A DNA stretch of 64,000 nt from Pseudisothecium myosuroides (taxonomy: Eukaryota; Streptophyta; Bryopsida; Hypnales; Lembophyllaceae). The DNA lies in contig OX637289.1 of NCBI GenBank assembly GCA_951799445.1, positions 48,088,264-48,152,263 on the forward strand, read 5' to 3'. Below the pieces are notes generated by a model, which made no database searches, had not been told where the DNA came from, and worked only from the letters and a program-made list of their open reading frames with translations. Both the position numbers and the translations under genes were made by a program. Below are positions 1 through 9,689 of this stretch, one piece after another (the first letter of the stretch is position 1; every line of letters begins with the position of its first letter).

Positions 1-300
1 TCTAGAATAAGAGGTAACGAATAATGGTTTTTTACCGTGACCTTGTTTAAATTCTTGTAATCCACATACACACTAATTGAGCCATCCTTTTTCCTGGCAA
101 ATACAATAGGTGCTGAAACTAGTGATTTTGATCTTCAAATCCACCCCTTCCCCAAATTTTCTTCCAAGTATTTATGGAGCTCTTCTAATTCCCTCGGTGA
201 CATTGGTCTCAACCCGGACGGGTGTTGCGTGGCTCTTGTCCTTTCTTTAAATTCTATTTTCATATCCGATGTGCTATGACTCGATAATTCGTTTGACGCC
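1..300 (-). pseudogene. Gypsy reverse transcriptase N-terminus, partial and interrupted
   Basis: Reading leftwards from about 300, the translation has the typical RT lead-in (LRPMSPRELEELHKYL), then a TGA stop, then SAPIVFARKKDGS and VDYKNLNKVTVKN up to the window edge. These correspond to the conserved first blocks of gypsy RTs, the KKDGS block and the VDYR-LN--T block. The catalytic YxDD motif would lie outside the window. One in-frame stop interrupts an otherwise continuous frame, and the frame differs from that of the protease stop at 318. Confidence 0.85.
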
Positions 301-317
301 TGCTTGCTAAACGCACC

Positions 318-1229
318 CTATAAATCATGATATTCCATCAGAATGGAGGTGTCGATCAAATTGGTGGCATTGCCCACCTCGGTGCACTCCAAGATATCCA
401 AAGCATAAACTTCAGCTTCTAGAGCAGACAGCCAGAACCCCGCAGCTGAAACAAAAGCATGTTTGGATGTTGTAAGATCTGAGAAATTCCTTATTGTGGT
501 CGAATTACCCTTGCCTTGGATACCTGCATTGGTCTGCCTCGGTGGTCCCAAGCCGCCATTTTCTCTCGTCCTTGGCCAAGTTGTCGGTCCTTGGTCCTGC
601 TGACCCCCCATGGGAGCCTTGATGCCAACGTTGGTAGTGGTCCCTGGTCCGAGCTGCGACAAAGAAGATGGCCACAAGTCCGCCAACTCCCCCGATCCTA
701 CAAGTTCCCTGTTGATGTCGCTAGCCCTCACTCCGAGGTCGTCCGCTTTTCCTGCGTCCTCCTTGGCCACCGCCATTTCTTTCCAATCAGTAGGCTTATT
801 CTCGATCCTCCCTATTGGAAAGGTCCCTGAAGTGCCCCTGCAAGTCTCCCGACAATGGAGAGAATCAAAGATAACACTCCTTTTCGACCAATGGATGGTA
901 ATGTTGTGGCGGATTAACCATGGAATACCCAAGATGCATGGGTATCTCCCGGTATTGGTGATACCTGCTAGCAATGTCTTGCGGTGATCTCCAATGACCA
1001 ACTCCACTGTAGTCTCATGGGTGATGAGGCCGGAGTTGATCACTCTTCCATCGACCACCCTCACTTCTCGTGGCAATGATTTAGGTCTTAACTGAGCATG
1101 ACACTCCGCAGCAAATTTTGGATGCATAAACACCCCTGTTGCACCCGAATCCACCAAAGCGTGGGCCGTAAAAGAATTGACTTTGGCCTCCAAAGTAAGA
1201 TGAGCTCCTGGATCAAGCATGGCACGCAA
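318..1229 (-). CDS. Gypsy aspartic protease (retropepsin-like) region
   Basis: An open frame of about 300 codons survives in this otherwise decayed element. Near residues 25-31 it has LVDSGATG, the catalytic Asp-Ser-Gly-Ala of retropepsin-like proteases. Further on it has a GIPWL segment (ILGIPWLIRHNITIHW), as in plant gypsy proteases after the second hydrophobic strand. The C-terminal half is a spacer without a recognisable domain. In the family the protease matures the Gag-Pol polyprotein in the particle. The nominal first codons are arbitrary, since this is an internal part of a polyprotein. It lies between the zinc knuckle (near 1530-1572) and RT (below 300). Confidence 0.85.
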   Translation of the reverse strand: MRAMLDPGAHLTLEAKVNSFTAHALVDSGATGVFMHPKFAAECHAQLRPKSLPREVRVVDGRVINSGLITHETTVELVIGDHRKTLLAGITNTGRYPCILGIPWLIRHNITIHWSKRSVIFDSLHCRETCRGTSGTFPIGRIENKPTDWKEMAVAKEDAGKADDLGVRASDINRELVGSGELADLWPSSLSQLGPGTTTNVGIKAPMGGQQDQGPTTWPRTRENGGLGPPRQTNAGIQGKGNSTTIRNFSDLTTSKHAFVSAAGFWLSALEAEVYALDILECTEVGNATNLIDTSILMEYHDL

Positions 1230-1524
1230 GTAAAGTGGTCCGAACTCCTAAATACTCAGGAATAGTTGTGATCTCCTAAATACTCAGGAATAGTTGTCAT
1301 AACCAAAGACTTCGTTGGCCGACTTGGCCAACCTCCCAATGGACAGGACGCCATAGGGTGCTCATCTTCCCCTGCTTCAATCATCCCACCTCTCGTTATT
1401 GAAGCAGCGGCACTCTGAATTGTGCCTGTGCCCGGGTACTGAACTCTTTCATTCAATCCCGGGCCTCGCCTTTTTCCGAAGGTGTAAACTCCACAGCTGC
1501 AATTGAGAGAGACTTGGAGGGATT

Positions 1525-1752
1525 TGTGGGACATTTCACCCTCACATGACCCAATTCCCCACAACCCTAGCACCGGCCTTGGCGTTGGTATTCAAGTCTT
1601 TCTCCAGCCGTTTTAGCTAATGCCGTGGTTGTACGAACCGCTCCAAGTTCCATGGGGATAGGCCCAGAGGTTCCTGGATTAACTTTAAACCTCCCAGCTA
1701 CCTCACGGGGCGGGTTAGTCGAGACCTTGACATTGGACCACTCCAATTGCAA
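1525..1752 (-). pseudogene. Gag nucleocapsid zinc knuckle with a stop codon
   Basis: Just below 1573 the minus-strand frame reads Cys, a TAG stop (1567-1569), then GCGELGHVRVKC. Ignoring the stop, this is a perfect C-x2-C-x4-H-x4-C zinc knuckle, the RNA-binding nucleocapsid motif at the end of Gag. The stop falls at the second position of the knuckle, so the two neighbouring open frames are one broken gag. The upstream part, from 1752 down, is a proline- and threonine-containing linker. Confidence 0.85.
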
Positions 1753-1808
1753 TCGACGATTTTGACACCTACCCTACAACCTTTCATCTATTCGCAAAGC
1801 CATCATCA

Positions 1809-2569
1809 TCAGTCTTGAAGTCGACGTGGCTGAGTCTTCGTAGTAGCCACCGAGTCTAAAATATCATCCTTGAGGCCACCACGAAATCGTGCCATGAGAC
1901 TAGACTCATTCCAGTCAATTTGGGCGGCATACTCATTAAACATGGAAATATATGTCACCACTAAACCCGTTTGTCGAAGTCTTCCTAGGCGATCCTTGGC
2001 ATTCCCTCTGCGGTCGAGATTGCCATAAACGCCGATAACGGTCTCTTGGAAAGCGTCATAATCTCCTAATAATTCATGCTCCTCGTCCTTCATCAAGGGC
2101 TTAGAGGAGAGGCATTGCCCAATTCTGCGCAGCCCCAGTCATGGAGGATAATACATAGGCTACTTTGTCTGCATCAGAGCTATAAGTTTGTGGCTTACTG
2201 CAGAACACCAAACACAATTGCGCAAGCCAACGGTACACCTCATTGCCCTTTTTTCCCAAAAATCGTTCCAGATCTGCCACTTTCGATTCTTTACTCCGAT
2301 AGCCCGTCTCATTGCCAAGCTCTATCTCTCGGTGCATCCAATCATTTCCCATGCCGGAAATTGGAGGGGAATTTTTTTGTAGTCCCACTTGTACCTGCTC
2401 TGTATTTTGTTGGACAAGATGGAGAATCGCAGCTTGCATTACTGTTTGAACCTGTTGCTAAATGAAAGCCGCCTATTCCGACCCGACCCCTTCTGGTGCA
2501 GTAATACTGCTTGGCTCCCCCTCCAGCTGTTGTTGCTCCATCACAAGATGTCAACCCTGAGACATTCAA
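1809..2569 (-). pseudogene. Gypsy gag (capsid region), frameshifted
   Basis: Three overlapping frames together give a retrotransposon gag. The first part (about 2101-2439) includes VADLERFLGKKGNEVYRWL and ADKVAYVLSSMTGAAQNW. The second (1809-2096) includes DRLGRLRQTG and MFNEYAAQIDWNESSLMARF. The order (start helix, a W after 'GAA', L-R-Q-TG-V--Y---F) is that of Ty3/gypsy Gag proteins. A frame change falls near 2098 and there are further breaks at the N-terminus. The protein would form the particle shell. Confidence 0.8.
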
Positions 2570-2584
2570 ATTTCAACTCCAAAT

Positions 2585-2599
2585 CTGCTCAGATACCGA
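2585..2599 (-). other. Putative primer-binding site of the left gypsy element
   Basis: On the minus strand this reads CTCGGTATCTGAGCAG, one change from the CTCGGTATCAGAGCAG seen at the second retroelement (53393-53408). It is close to the plant initiator-tRNA-Met primer site (TGGTATCAGAGC). It lies just upstream of gag, as expected for the base next to the 5' LTR. Confidence 0.6.
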
Positions 2600-2606
2600 G
2601 GACAAC

Positions 2607-2991
2607 CTGCAACCCCGACCAACTACCCAGCCAACTAACCCCGAGCAACAGACCCCGAGAACGATGGAGTCCATAACCCCAATACTTGCAAAAACCAAGG
2701 TTGGGGTATGGAGTTACTACTGGTTGCAATAATCAACCCGGAAATTTTGAAATCATTGTTGGCTTACAGAGCCCGAGATCAGTGACTGAGCACTGACTGC
2801 CGGTTGTCCATACGAACCCGAAAACTCTGAAATCATCACTAGCTTGCACGACCAATTAGGGATTGAGCACTGAGCATTTCCAACCTAACTCCTACCGCCT
2901 GACATCTCTCACGAATCATAAATGGAGCGGAAACCAATCAAGGATGCGTTATTATGTCAAGAACTGCTAATTTCCTGGTTACTACTCCATT
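2607..2991. other. Non-coding flank of the gypsy element
   Basis: No gene is visible. There is a short inverted repeat (CCATAACCCCAA at about 2670 against TTGGGGTATGG at about 2702). There are also two diverged copies of a ~90-bp sequence, near 2742-2810 and 2812-2890, sharing 'CCGAAAATTTTGAAATCAT'-like and 'GAGCACTGA' blocks. This may be LTR remnant, but no LTR pair is present to prove it. Confidence 0.4.
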
Positions 2992-3030
2992 GGGTTTAGG
3001 GGGGTGGGTTTAGGGTTTAGGGTTTAGGTT
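2992..3030 (+). repeat. Short interstitial telomere-type (TTTAGGG) tract
   Basis: About four TTTAGGG units, imperfect, with a G-run interruption in the middle. This is the Arabidopsis-type plant telomere repeat. It could be a healed break, telomerase-added filler, or a telo-box cluster. It is too short to be a telomere. Confidence 0.85.
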
Positions 3031-3654
3031 TTTGGCTGTTTGGACCAAACTGCTGGACAACCCATGATCCGAATTTATGCATGGATTCTAGATATAAACA
3101 TGAGAGATCTCAATTACTCACTCACAAATAATCATCATGGGTGCACGCACATTGCATCGAAACCACGTTGTCTTATATTGACAAAATAATGCACGAAGGA
3201 CAAAAAACCCTCCGTGGTTCTTAAAGGAAGGAGAAGGCTCACGAATCCTAACTAACGTAACCGTCACGAAGTCCCGTTGTTACGACTTGTTTGTAACATA
3301 AATGGAACTATGAATGCTCTTTGAGTATATTCTTAAATCTCATGGTTTTAACCAATCATTCCAAATATTCAAGTTTAAAATAAATTATTCTTTATTACTA
3401 ATAATATTTAGGAAGTTAAATGCTTGTGTTAATAATTAATAACAAAAATCATAAATTCAATTGTATGAATGTAATCTTGAACTTAAAGCTATAAATTTTG
3501 TTTGCATGTTGAATAAAAAATCTTTATATCTTTTAGTTTATAATACATCTATTGGAAGTAAAAAATAAGGACTCATGGAAAACAACACTTGTTATTTTAT
3601 TATCACTAGTGTGCCATGTGCCGTTGCCACAACCAAAACAAAAATAAAAGTAAT
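3031..3654. other. AT-rich stretch without gene
   Basis: I see no coding potential, RNA gene or clear repeat termini here. The composition matches the transposon-derived background. Confidence 0.5.
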
Positions 3655-3847
3655 TTTCTAATTTTTTAGAACCAAAAATAACTCAAAAATCCATAACTTT
3701 CGCATTACAAGTCCAAACAGCACAAAACAAAGCCCGTGCACCCTTCCTTGCCAAGGGCTTTCCGACAATACCAAGCACATGACCAGGGGACGCACAGTTC
3801 AGGAGATTTCAACGTAACAAACAAACAAAACAAACAGCCAAATTTAA
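3655..3847 (+). repeat. Dispersed repeat H, copy 1 (interrupted by a TTAA element)
   Basis: Aligns with 52625-52815 in the same orientation at roughly 80% by eye. Shared blocks include 'ATCCATAACTTTC', 'CACAAAACAAAGCC' and 'CAAGGGCTTTCC'/'TAAGGGCTTTCC', ending in a CAAACAAAACAAAC run. Copy 1 is split at TTAA (3844-3847) by the element at 3848-4491 and resumes at 4492 with TTAAAATATGGAT. Copy 2 continues uninterrupted as TTAAGGTATGGAT. Confidence 0.8.
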
Positions 3848-4491
3848 CCCCAAAATGACCCTGGAATTTTCTGAGCTTCTAGGAATTTGCTCTAAATTGA
3901 ATTAAAAACCAACATTTTGATAAGGTGTATCATTTCTTTTTGAATTGTAACCATATAAAATCAAATTAGACATGTTAGAGATCACATTAGAAAAGAAAAC
4001 ACAACAATATTTCTTACGGATTGAAAGATTATAATGTTTGATCATGAAGGTATTAAAACTATGAAAGTAATTTGAAGTCTTTCAATCCTCTTTTCACATG
4101 TCAAATCTAAAAAGTTGGTCAAAAAAATATGAGGTTAAAGGACCTAGCATGCATAACTCCAATCAATTTATGACTTTTCAAAACCTACTCTACAATTTTT
4201 TTAAATGAATTTCTAATGTGATTTTTTTCCAAAGATCTAGTGTATTTGAGGCTCACTCCTAAGAGCCCTCAAGACTACAGAAAGTCAAGATTGCAATGGA
4301 CACCCGTGCATAAAATCTTGAATAGAAAAATCATAATCAATCATTTTCAAAATCAGATTTTTGAAGCTACGACTAAACTTCAAAAAGAATTTTTCAAAAT
4401 TATAAACTACTAAAAATAATAATTTGGTAAGGTTTTATTTAACTTCAAAAATTGGTCAAGGATACATTTTGTCCTCAGGGTCATTTTGGGG
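3848..4491. mobile_element. TTAA-flanked non-autonomous DNA transposon, family A copy 1 (piggyBac-type signature)
   Basis: A 644-bp element with termini CCCCAAAATGACCCTG and its inverted match CAGGGTCATTTTGGGG, flanked by TTAA at 3844-3847 and 4492-4495. The interior aligns with 54888-55521 (opposite orientation) and 59329-59976 (same orientation), for example 'GAGCTTCTAGGAATTTGCTC' near the left end. No transposase is encoded. The uninterrupted paralogous site is at 52812-52815, so the insertion is demonstrated. TTAA duplication with CCC..GGG ends is characteristic of piggyBac. A TA-duplicating mariner type with termini A-CCC...GGG-T would leave the same flanks and is not excluded. Confidence 0.85.
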
Positions 4492-5460
4492 TTAAAATAT
4501 GGATTGTTTGAAAGTGAAAATTTATATTTTCATTTTTCATAGATGAAATCACATGCCTTTACTTTGTTATAAAATTGATAAATTTTTTGATAAAAAGAAA
4601 TAGTTAGAAATAGTTCTATTTTAGTATGGTCAATTTCTTTTTTCTTGTATTAATTGTTCAGGATAAATGTGCCAATTCTGTTGTCCACCTATGATTTGTC
4701 TAAGTTTAAATCAAAATTTGGAGTCATTTGACAACTAAAAAATTGGTAGACTTCAATTATAGGCCCAAAGTTTGAATTGCAATTAAATATTTAATTTTAG
4801 GAATTTTTGAATTATTCAAAATGAAGTAGGAACTAGACTTAACCCTTAAAGGACAAAGGGGTGACACTCAAAATCCTCCCTTTCCATTACCGTGTGAATC
4901 ATTGCCTTAACAAAATGGAAAAGCACTCATTGGAAATTGACCTACTATAGAAGACCTTCCCTTTTCACAACAATTCCGAGGATGAATAGTTGCACTTCTA
5001 CCCACATGCAAAGATGCTCTTCATTCATCGGACGCCAAACGTCCTCCACGTCATTCAAGGGTTAATAAGCTTCATTTTAATTGTTGCAATCCAATTTTAT
5101 TGTCAAAATTTAGATCAAGAGCAAAGGAGGTGCAAGGTGCCAAAATACATTAGAAAGACAATTTTTTGGTAGTCTGCTTGTACAGCATCTTCATGTCTAG
5201 AAAAGTCCGCAATGCTACAATGAGGAACTCGTAACCTGCAAATGAGTTCAAGCGACTCCCAAGGAAAAAAACTGGACGAAGAATGTCTTATTCTCATCAA
5301 ACAACACGGTACTGCTCCAAAGTTATCCAAACGCTGCAAAGTCGCGCAGTCGGGGATGCATGGTTAATAACACCCCTTGGGCATTAGGGCTCAACATTCC
5401 CACAGTTTCAGATTGCGTTGGATACTTACAAAGGACTGCATTCCCTAGCAGAAATACCGT
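4492..5460. repeat. Segment P, copy 1: paralogous to 9690-10470, interrupted by a TTAA element
   Basis: The left part (to 4838) aligns with about 9690-10065, for example 'TAGGCCCAAAGTT' and 'GTAGGAACTAGACTT' against 'GTAGAAACTAGACTT'. The right part (from 5062) aligns with 10066-10470, for example 'ATAAGCTTCATTT' and 'GAGTTCAAGC', with 'AAATACATTAG' against 'AAATACACTAAG'. The copies differ by the 219-bp element inserted here. The right part lies 3' of the MHF2 gene. No open frame looks real. Confidence 0.75.
4843..5061. mobile_element. TTAA-flanked MITE, family B copy 1
   Basis: A 219-bp element with termini CCCTTAAAGGAC and CATTCAAGGG, flanked by TTAA at 4839-4842 and 5062-5065. It aligns along its length with 58159-58379 and, in part, with 59981-60117. 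Shared blocks are 'AAAGCACTCATTGGAA' and 'GAGGATGAATAGTTGCACTTCT'. The empty paralogous site is at 10066-10069, where the flanks join through a single TTGA. No coding capacity. Confidence 0.88.
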
Positions 5461-5675
5461 GAATATGCACTGATTAGATGGCCATAACGCAAAATGAGGC
5501 AGGACTGACCCCGCAGAAGTCTTGCCAAATCAATCAGACTTGAGGATGAAGAAATAATGTGTTTTTCAAATGACACAGGAAGTGGCTTCAAATTAGACCC
5601 CAACCAAAAAGAAAGCACTACTTCGTATCCTACAGGCTAGTCTGGCCAAACTTGTCGCCTGAGTCATGGGAACAC

Positions 5676-7138
5676 CTAAAAATCAAGCAGTAATTGTGGC
5701 AGGATCCTTTCCAAATGGCTTCCCTCAACTGTTGTGCATCCTTCAGCTTCGGCAATCAAGGAAGCTCTTTCCACTGCCTCTGTCACATCCTCAAGCATTC
5801 CTCAAATGTAAGCAAGTAATTGTGTATTCAGTTATCAGCACTAACCTGACACTCATCATCAGCCCCAATTGTGCTCGTCATCAATAATCGAATAGCAGTA
5901 TTAGAGTTAGCTGAGCACAACTTACCAGAAATGAAAAGCCGGAGATATTCACAGCTCAGTTTCAAGGCATCTGAATTGACTGCACCCACGACAGCATTCA
6001 CAGTTTAAGACACCTCGGGGTTCAATATCCGCAAAAGTTCACTTCCATAGCACTGCATATCAGTGTTAAGAGGGGTCACTTTTTGTCCCTTGGCTCTAGG
6101 TTCTGACTTCTATTTAAAATTCATCTTTTAACAGCCCACCTCTAACCTTACTTAGCCACCAAGCATAAATGCCTACCTAGGGGTTTGTTCATGGGTTACG
6201 TCACGAATGCTTTGCTCTCCATCTTTAAGTTTAAGCAACCCAGGCATCCGAATTTGTCTTCACCACATTTTAGGAACGGAGTAATGACTCCGGTAAGAAA
6301 TGTTACGTCTGCACCGCACAAGGACCTAATCTGCAGCTGGTGAAGAAAAACAAAGTGAAGCAGCCCTATTGTATGAAACCCTAGCCCTAACCTCTAACCT
6401 ATCAACCCTAAATCCTGAGTTATGCAATAGAGTAAACTAGATACTCACAACTGGCAGTGACTCCAGATAAACGAACGAACTGAATTATTCAGAAAGGCGT
6501 TTCACAAGTCTATGGCCTCTCAGATGATAAACAGCGAGATGAGCATCGATACTGCCAAGATACTTACTGTTGGTTCCACGTGACTTTTTAGAAGGGCCTG
6601 CACCACCTGCCTGTTGAGAAATCAGTACCGAGACAACTTCTTTCAAGCAGCCTCTCAGGAATCTTTACGCAATATAAATCAAGCTGCAATCGAAAGAGAC
6701 TATACACATCTCTTATTGCAAGCTAAGCGTCTATGACCATATGCAAGGAGATGAGTTAAGAGGCAAATCATCTCTTTTTACCTCGGGATCTACCTCCTCA
6801 GAGTCGATCTCCTTCGAGCGCTCTGTAATCAAAAGCCAGCGAACTTGTTTAGGGCTTAGAGTTTCGGAATACAGAAGCGGAATTAGTTGGGTTTGACAAA
6901 ATGGCATCCTTACTTTTCGCAGTTTGCGCCCACACGAACTTGAAGATTTCTTGGAGAGTGTCCTGCGCACAATGAAACCAGAGATGGGGCAGACCAATTC
7001 TGTTAATTCCGCCGACGTCTGCCCAGCATGATCCAATTGGATGGAAACTTGGAGATGGTGCTACAGGAGGAACGATGAGGTTGGTGAGACTGCAAGCAAT
7101 TAGCTTACCGGTTGAAACGTGCTGGTGAGATGCTCCAT
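5676..7138 (-). CDS. MHF2: MHF2 / CENP-X histone-fold protein, six exons
   Basis: Exons by GT-AG joining, minus strand: 7109-7138, 6914-6962, 6782-6822, 6568-6610, 5926-5979, 5676-5779. They sum to 321 nt, in phase throughout, giving 106 residues. The protein starts MEHLTSTFQP, has helix 1 DTLQEIFKFVWAQTAK, a charged plant-type insert (EVDPEAGGAGPSKKSRG), then NSDALKLSCEYLRLFIS, EAVERASLIAEAEGC and the C-terminus HLERILPQLLLDF. The last is the hallmark ending of CENP-X. In the family it pairs with MHF1/CENP-S as histone-fold tetramers, acting in the nucleus with FANCM in crossover control and with CENP-T/W at kinetochores. The start is the ATG just after a splice acceptor (cttgcag), so a 5' UTR intron is likely. 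No break or missing element was seen; the donors of exons 1, 4 and 5 are GTAAG. Confidence 0.9.
6369..6415. repeat. Degenerate telo-box-like tract in MHF2 intron 4
   Basis: Reads AAACCCTAGCCCTAACC followed by CTAACC and AACCCTAAATCC, i.e. degenerate copies of the complement of TTTAGGG. Telo-boxes (AAACCCTA) are common in promoters and introns of plant housekeeping genes. Whether it is regulatory here is inference. Confidence 0.45.
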
Positions 7139-8584
7139 TGTCTGCAAGTGAGAGACAAAGTTCAGATTCCGAAAACGGAAATCAAATTAGCAACAACCCT
7201 TAACAGTTCACACCGTAGCCAAACGAGGTGCGCGCCTTCGAAGCAGAGGTTGGCACGGTCACTCGTGCCCGTGCCTGAAATTCTGCCCTAACCGGCGTCT
7301 AGTGTGGTGGCAGGGCTTTTTTCCATTTTGTGTTCTTTCTGGGGTGACACCACGTTGAACCTATCCTGTTTGCCGGTACTTTGCATCAACCCCTAATGAC
7401 CCGAGTGACCATTTTCTGGTTGATATGAGTTGCCCGTTCTCAAATTTTGAATTTATGTAAAAATAAAAATGATTAATAAAAAATAGACTACGTTATGAAT
7501 CCAATGGTGGTAGTTTCATCAAATTCCGAGTTAAACTCCGCCTTGCGGAATCTGTTAAAGTTGAGTGGTGTTGTGTAGTTCACGGCTCATGTTTTTTGGT
7601 TCAGTTTGGGCATGGATTAAAAAATCAGTCAATCGATGCATTTGTTGCTCACCTCAAAAATGGAAGATCCAAGGATCTCAAGGAGAAGACAAGTGTACCC
7701 ATGCTTGTTTATCTTACAAACACTACTCTCATTTGAGTGACCATCGTGCATTGCAAGCTCCATCTAAAATTGCAAAATGACCAGAATGTTGTGAAATTTT
7801 AAATGAGCATTTTCAACTCTCTTGTCTTTCATTGAGCACAAAAGGTAATCAATTCAAAATATTCTCACTAAGATTTGCTCCTTCAAAGTGTGCTTCCCTA
7901 TTTTTCCATTGACCCAAATAAAACTTCAAACTTAAATATCTACTAAACTTTGTGGTCAAATAATTTGAAATTTTTTGAAGAGCTCAATTTCAATGTGAAA
8001 TACAAGATCCTATGGTTACATTCTATATGATCTCATAAAAATGAGCAAACAAATTGCTCAAATTCTTAGTAACTTTGGTCTATTTTGAAAGGCACATCCT
8101 CTTTAGATTATTAGAGGTTAAAGTGAACCTTCCTATAACGGGCAGAATGACCAATTTGCCCTGTTGATATTGTTGAAAAATTTTAAATTTTTTCCATATA
8201 GAGACAAATGTGCTAAATGGAGAAAGCAATTGAAATTTATTTCTTGACAAAGTATGAATTTGTTGTGAATTTTTGAAGTGTGCGGCCCAATTGGCCAAAA
8301 AGAGATTCTAGACTATCCTCAAACCAACAAAAAACGCATCTATATGGGTCATCTTATTCACATAAAGTATTTACAATATTTCCTAACATAGACACAACAT
8401 AATGGCTTACAAAAGTCACTACTTGTGATGAATTTGCACTAAAAAGGTAGAAATTCCTATTGCAATCACTAATCACTCCATCACCATCATTCAAGACATT
8501 CATTGTGGCTACTAACTCAACCTAATGTATCCCAAATTTCATATACTCAAATTTTATTTTTCATGAGTTGATGCAAGACCTTGA
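7139..8584. other. MHF2 upstream region, then AT-rich non-coding DNA
   Basis: 7139-7330 is the likely 5' UTR intron and first-exon region of MHF2; it is GC-richer and ends in GCGCGCACCTCG. From 7440 to 8584 the sequence is AT-rich without convincing coding potential. Short open frames near 7565 and 8298 lack recognisable domains or splice context. Confidence 0.5.
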
Positions 8585-9600
8585 TCCCTAAAGGACCAAC
8601 TCAAGGCCTTTTTTTTTTGTCCAAAAACACTAAAAATAGCAAAGAGTTAAAAAATTTGAAAATTATTTTTTTGCACATCTAACCATAGGATCTTACACCT
8701 AATTAGTATGAGAATGTGTGGAATAAATTTCAAAATTTTTGACAACACTGATTGCAAGATATCTGCATTTAAAGTGAAGAAAAACAAATATGTTTGCACA
8801 TTGCGGGACTAGATTATTTGACTTTGAACCTTTTTTAAATCTTAAATTATTTTACACTACAAAGTTATAAGGTTTAAATAATTATGGTGGGGAATTGAGT
8901 TGAGAGTCTATAGGAAAAAAACATTTCAAAAAAACTTAATTTTTGTTTTAAAAAAATTATTAAGTAGAAGTAAGTATGAGATAGAAGGAAAATCTAAATT
9001 ATTAACATCTCTAAGATAGAATTAAAATGCACTTATCCCAATGGTAAGATATTTCTAGCAAGCAAACTAAACCATGTGAATTTTTTTTTGAAAGATTGTA
9101 AAAATGGCATATAGACATGAATCCTACAAGTTATTTTTTCAAGAAGATGCTTAGATTGCTTGAAAAACAAGATTGTTCATAACTTTCACATCACTTATCC
9201 AAATGAAATGAATTAAAGCTTTCTATATAGACAAAAATATAATATATAAGATTTATTTTTTGAAATTAAAATTTTTGAATTTTTTTTTACTACCTAATCT
9301 CCTTTGTCTTGAGCTTATTTGGCTTGTTATTTGGGCATAACTTTTGTTCCCACGCACCAATGGACATTGGCACCTTAAATTGTCCATCACAATCACCTAA
9401 AAAATAACAATAGTATTTATACGATAAACCTTTCAATTGCAAATGATTATTGATGTTATTGATCTTAATTAATTAGTTTGTGCAATGGCTTGTTCAATTG
9501 AATGACACTGAGAGTTAGCCCTTTCTCAATTGAACTCAAGGGTATGTGGATTTTACTAAGTTAACCCGAAAAAACGGAGATCGCGACCTATCAACAAGGT
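8585..9600 (+). repeat. Dispersed repeat F, copy 1
   Basis: Begins near CCCTAAAGGACC, the same terminal word as the TTAA elements. It aligns colinearly with 52861-53380 and then 54357-54720. Shared blocks include 'TTTGCACATTG', 'AAGTTATAAGGTTTAAAT' against 'AAGTTTTGAGGTTTAAAT', 'TATCCCAA', and 'GAATCCTA' followed by a Ca-rich AT tail. This copy lacks the ~980-bp gag/PBS insertion in copy 2, so it serves as the uninterrupted reference. The right end is not clear. Confidence 0.65.
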
Positions 9601-9689
9601 ACTTGGCAAAAATGATAATTCTCATTTCTAGCCCAGTAGGTGTATTCTTCATTTCTCCAGTGATCTAGAAAATCATCCACTGGCCACTT

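Larger units (their letters stand above)
1..2606 (-). mobile_element. Decayed Ty3/gypsy retrotransposon, 5' part, running off the window start
   Basis: Read on the minus strand from about 2606 to 1, the order is primer-binding site, gag, CCHC zinc knuckle, aspartic protease, start of reverse transcriptase. PR before RT with no integrase between them is the Ty3/gypsy arrangement, and the RT fragment resembles gypsy RT. RNase H, integrase and the 3' LTR would lie beyond base 1. The copy is dead: gag changes frame near 2098, the zinc knuckle carries a stop, and the RT start carries a stop. The 5' LTR should lie just above 2600, but I could not delimit it. Confidence 0.85.
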
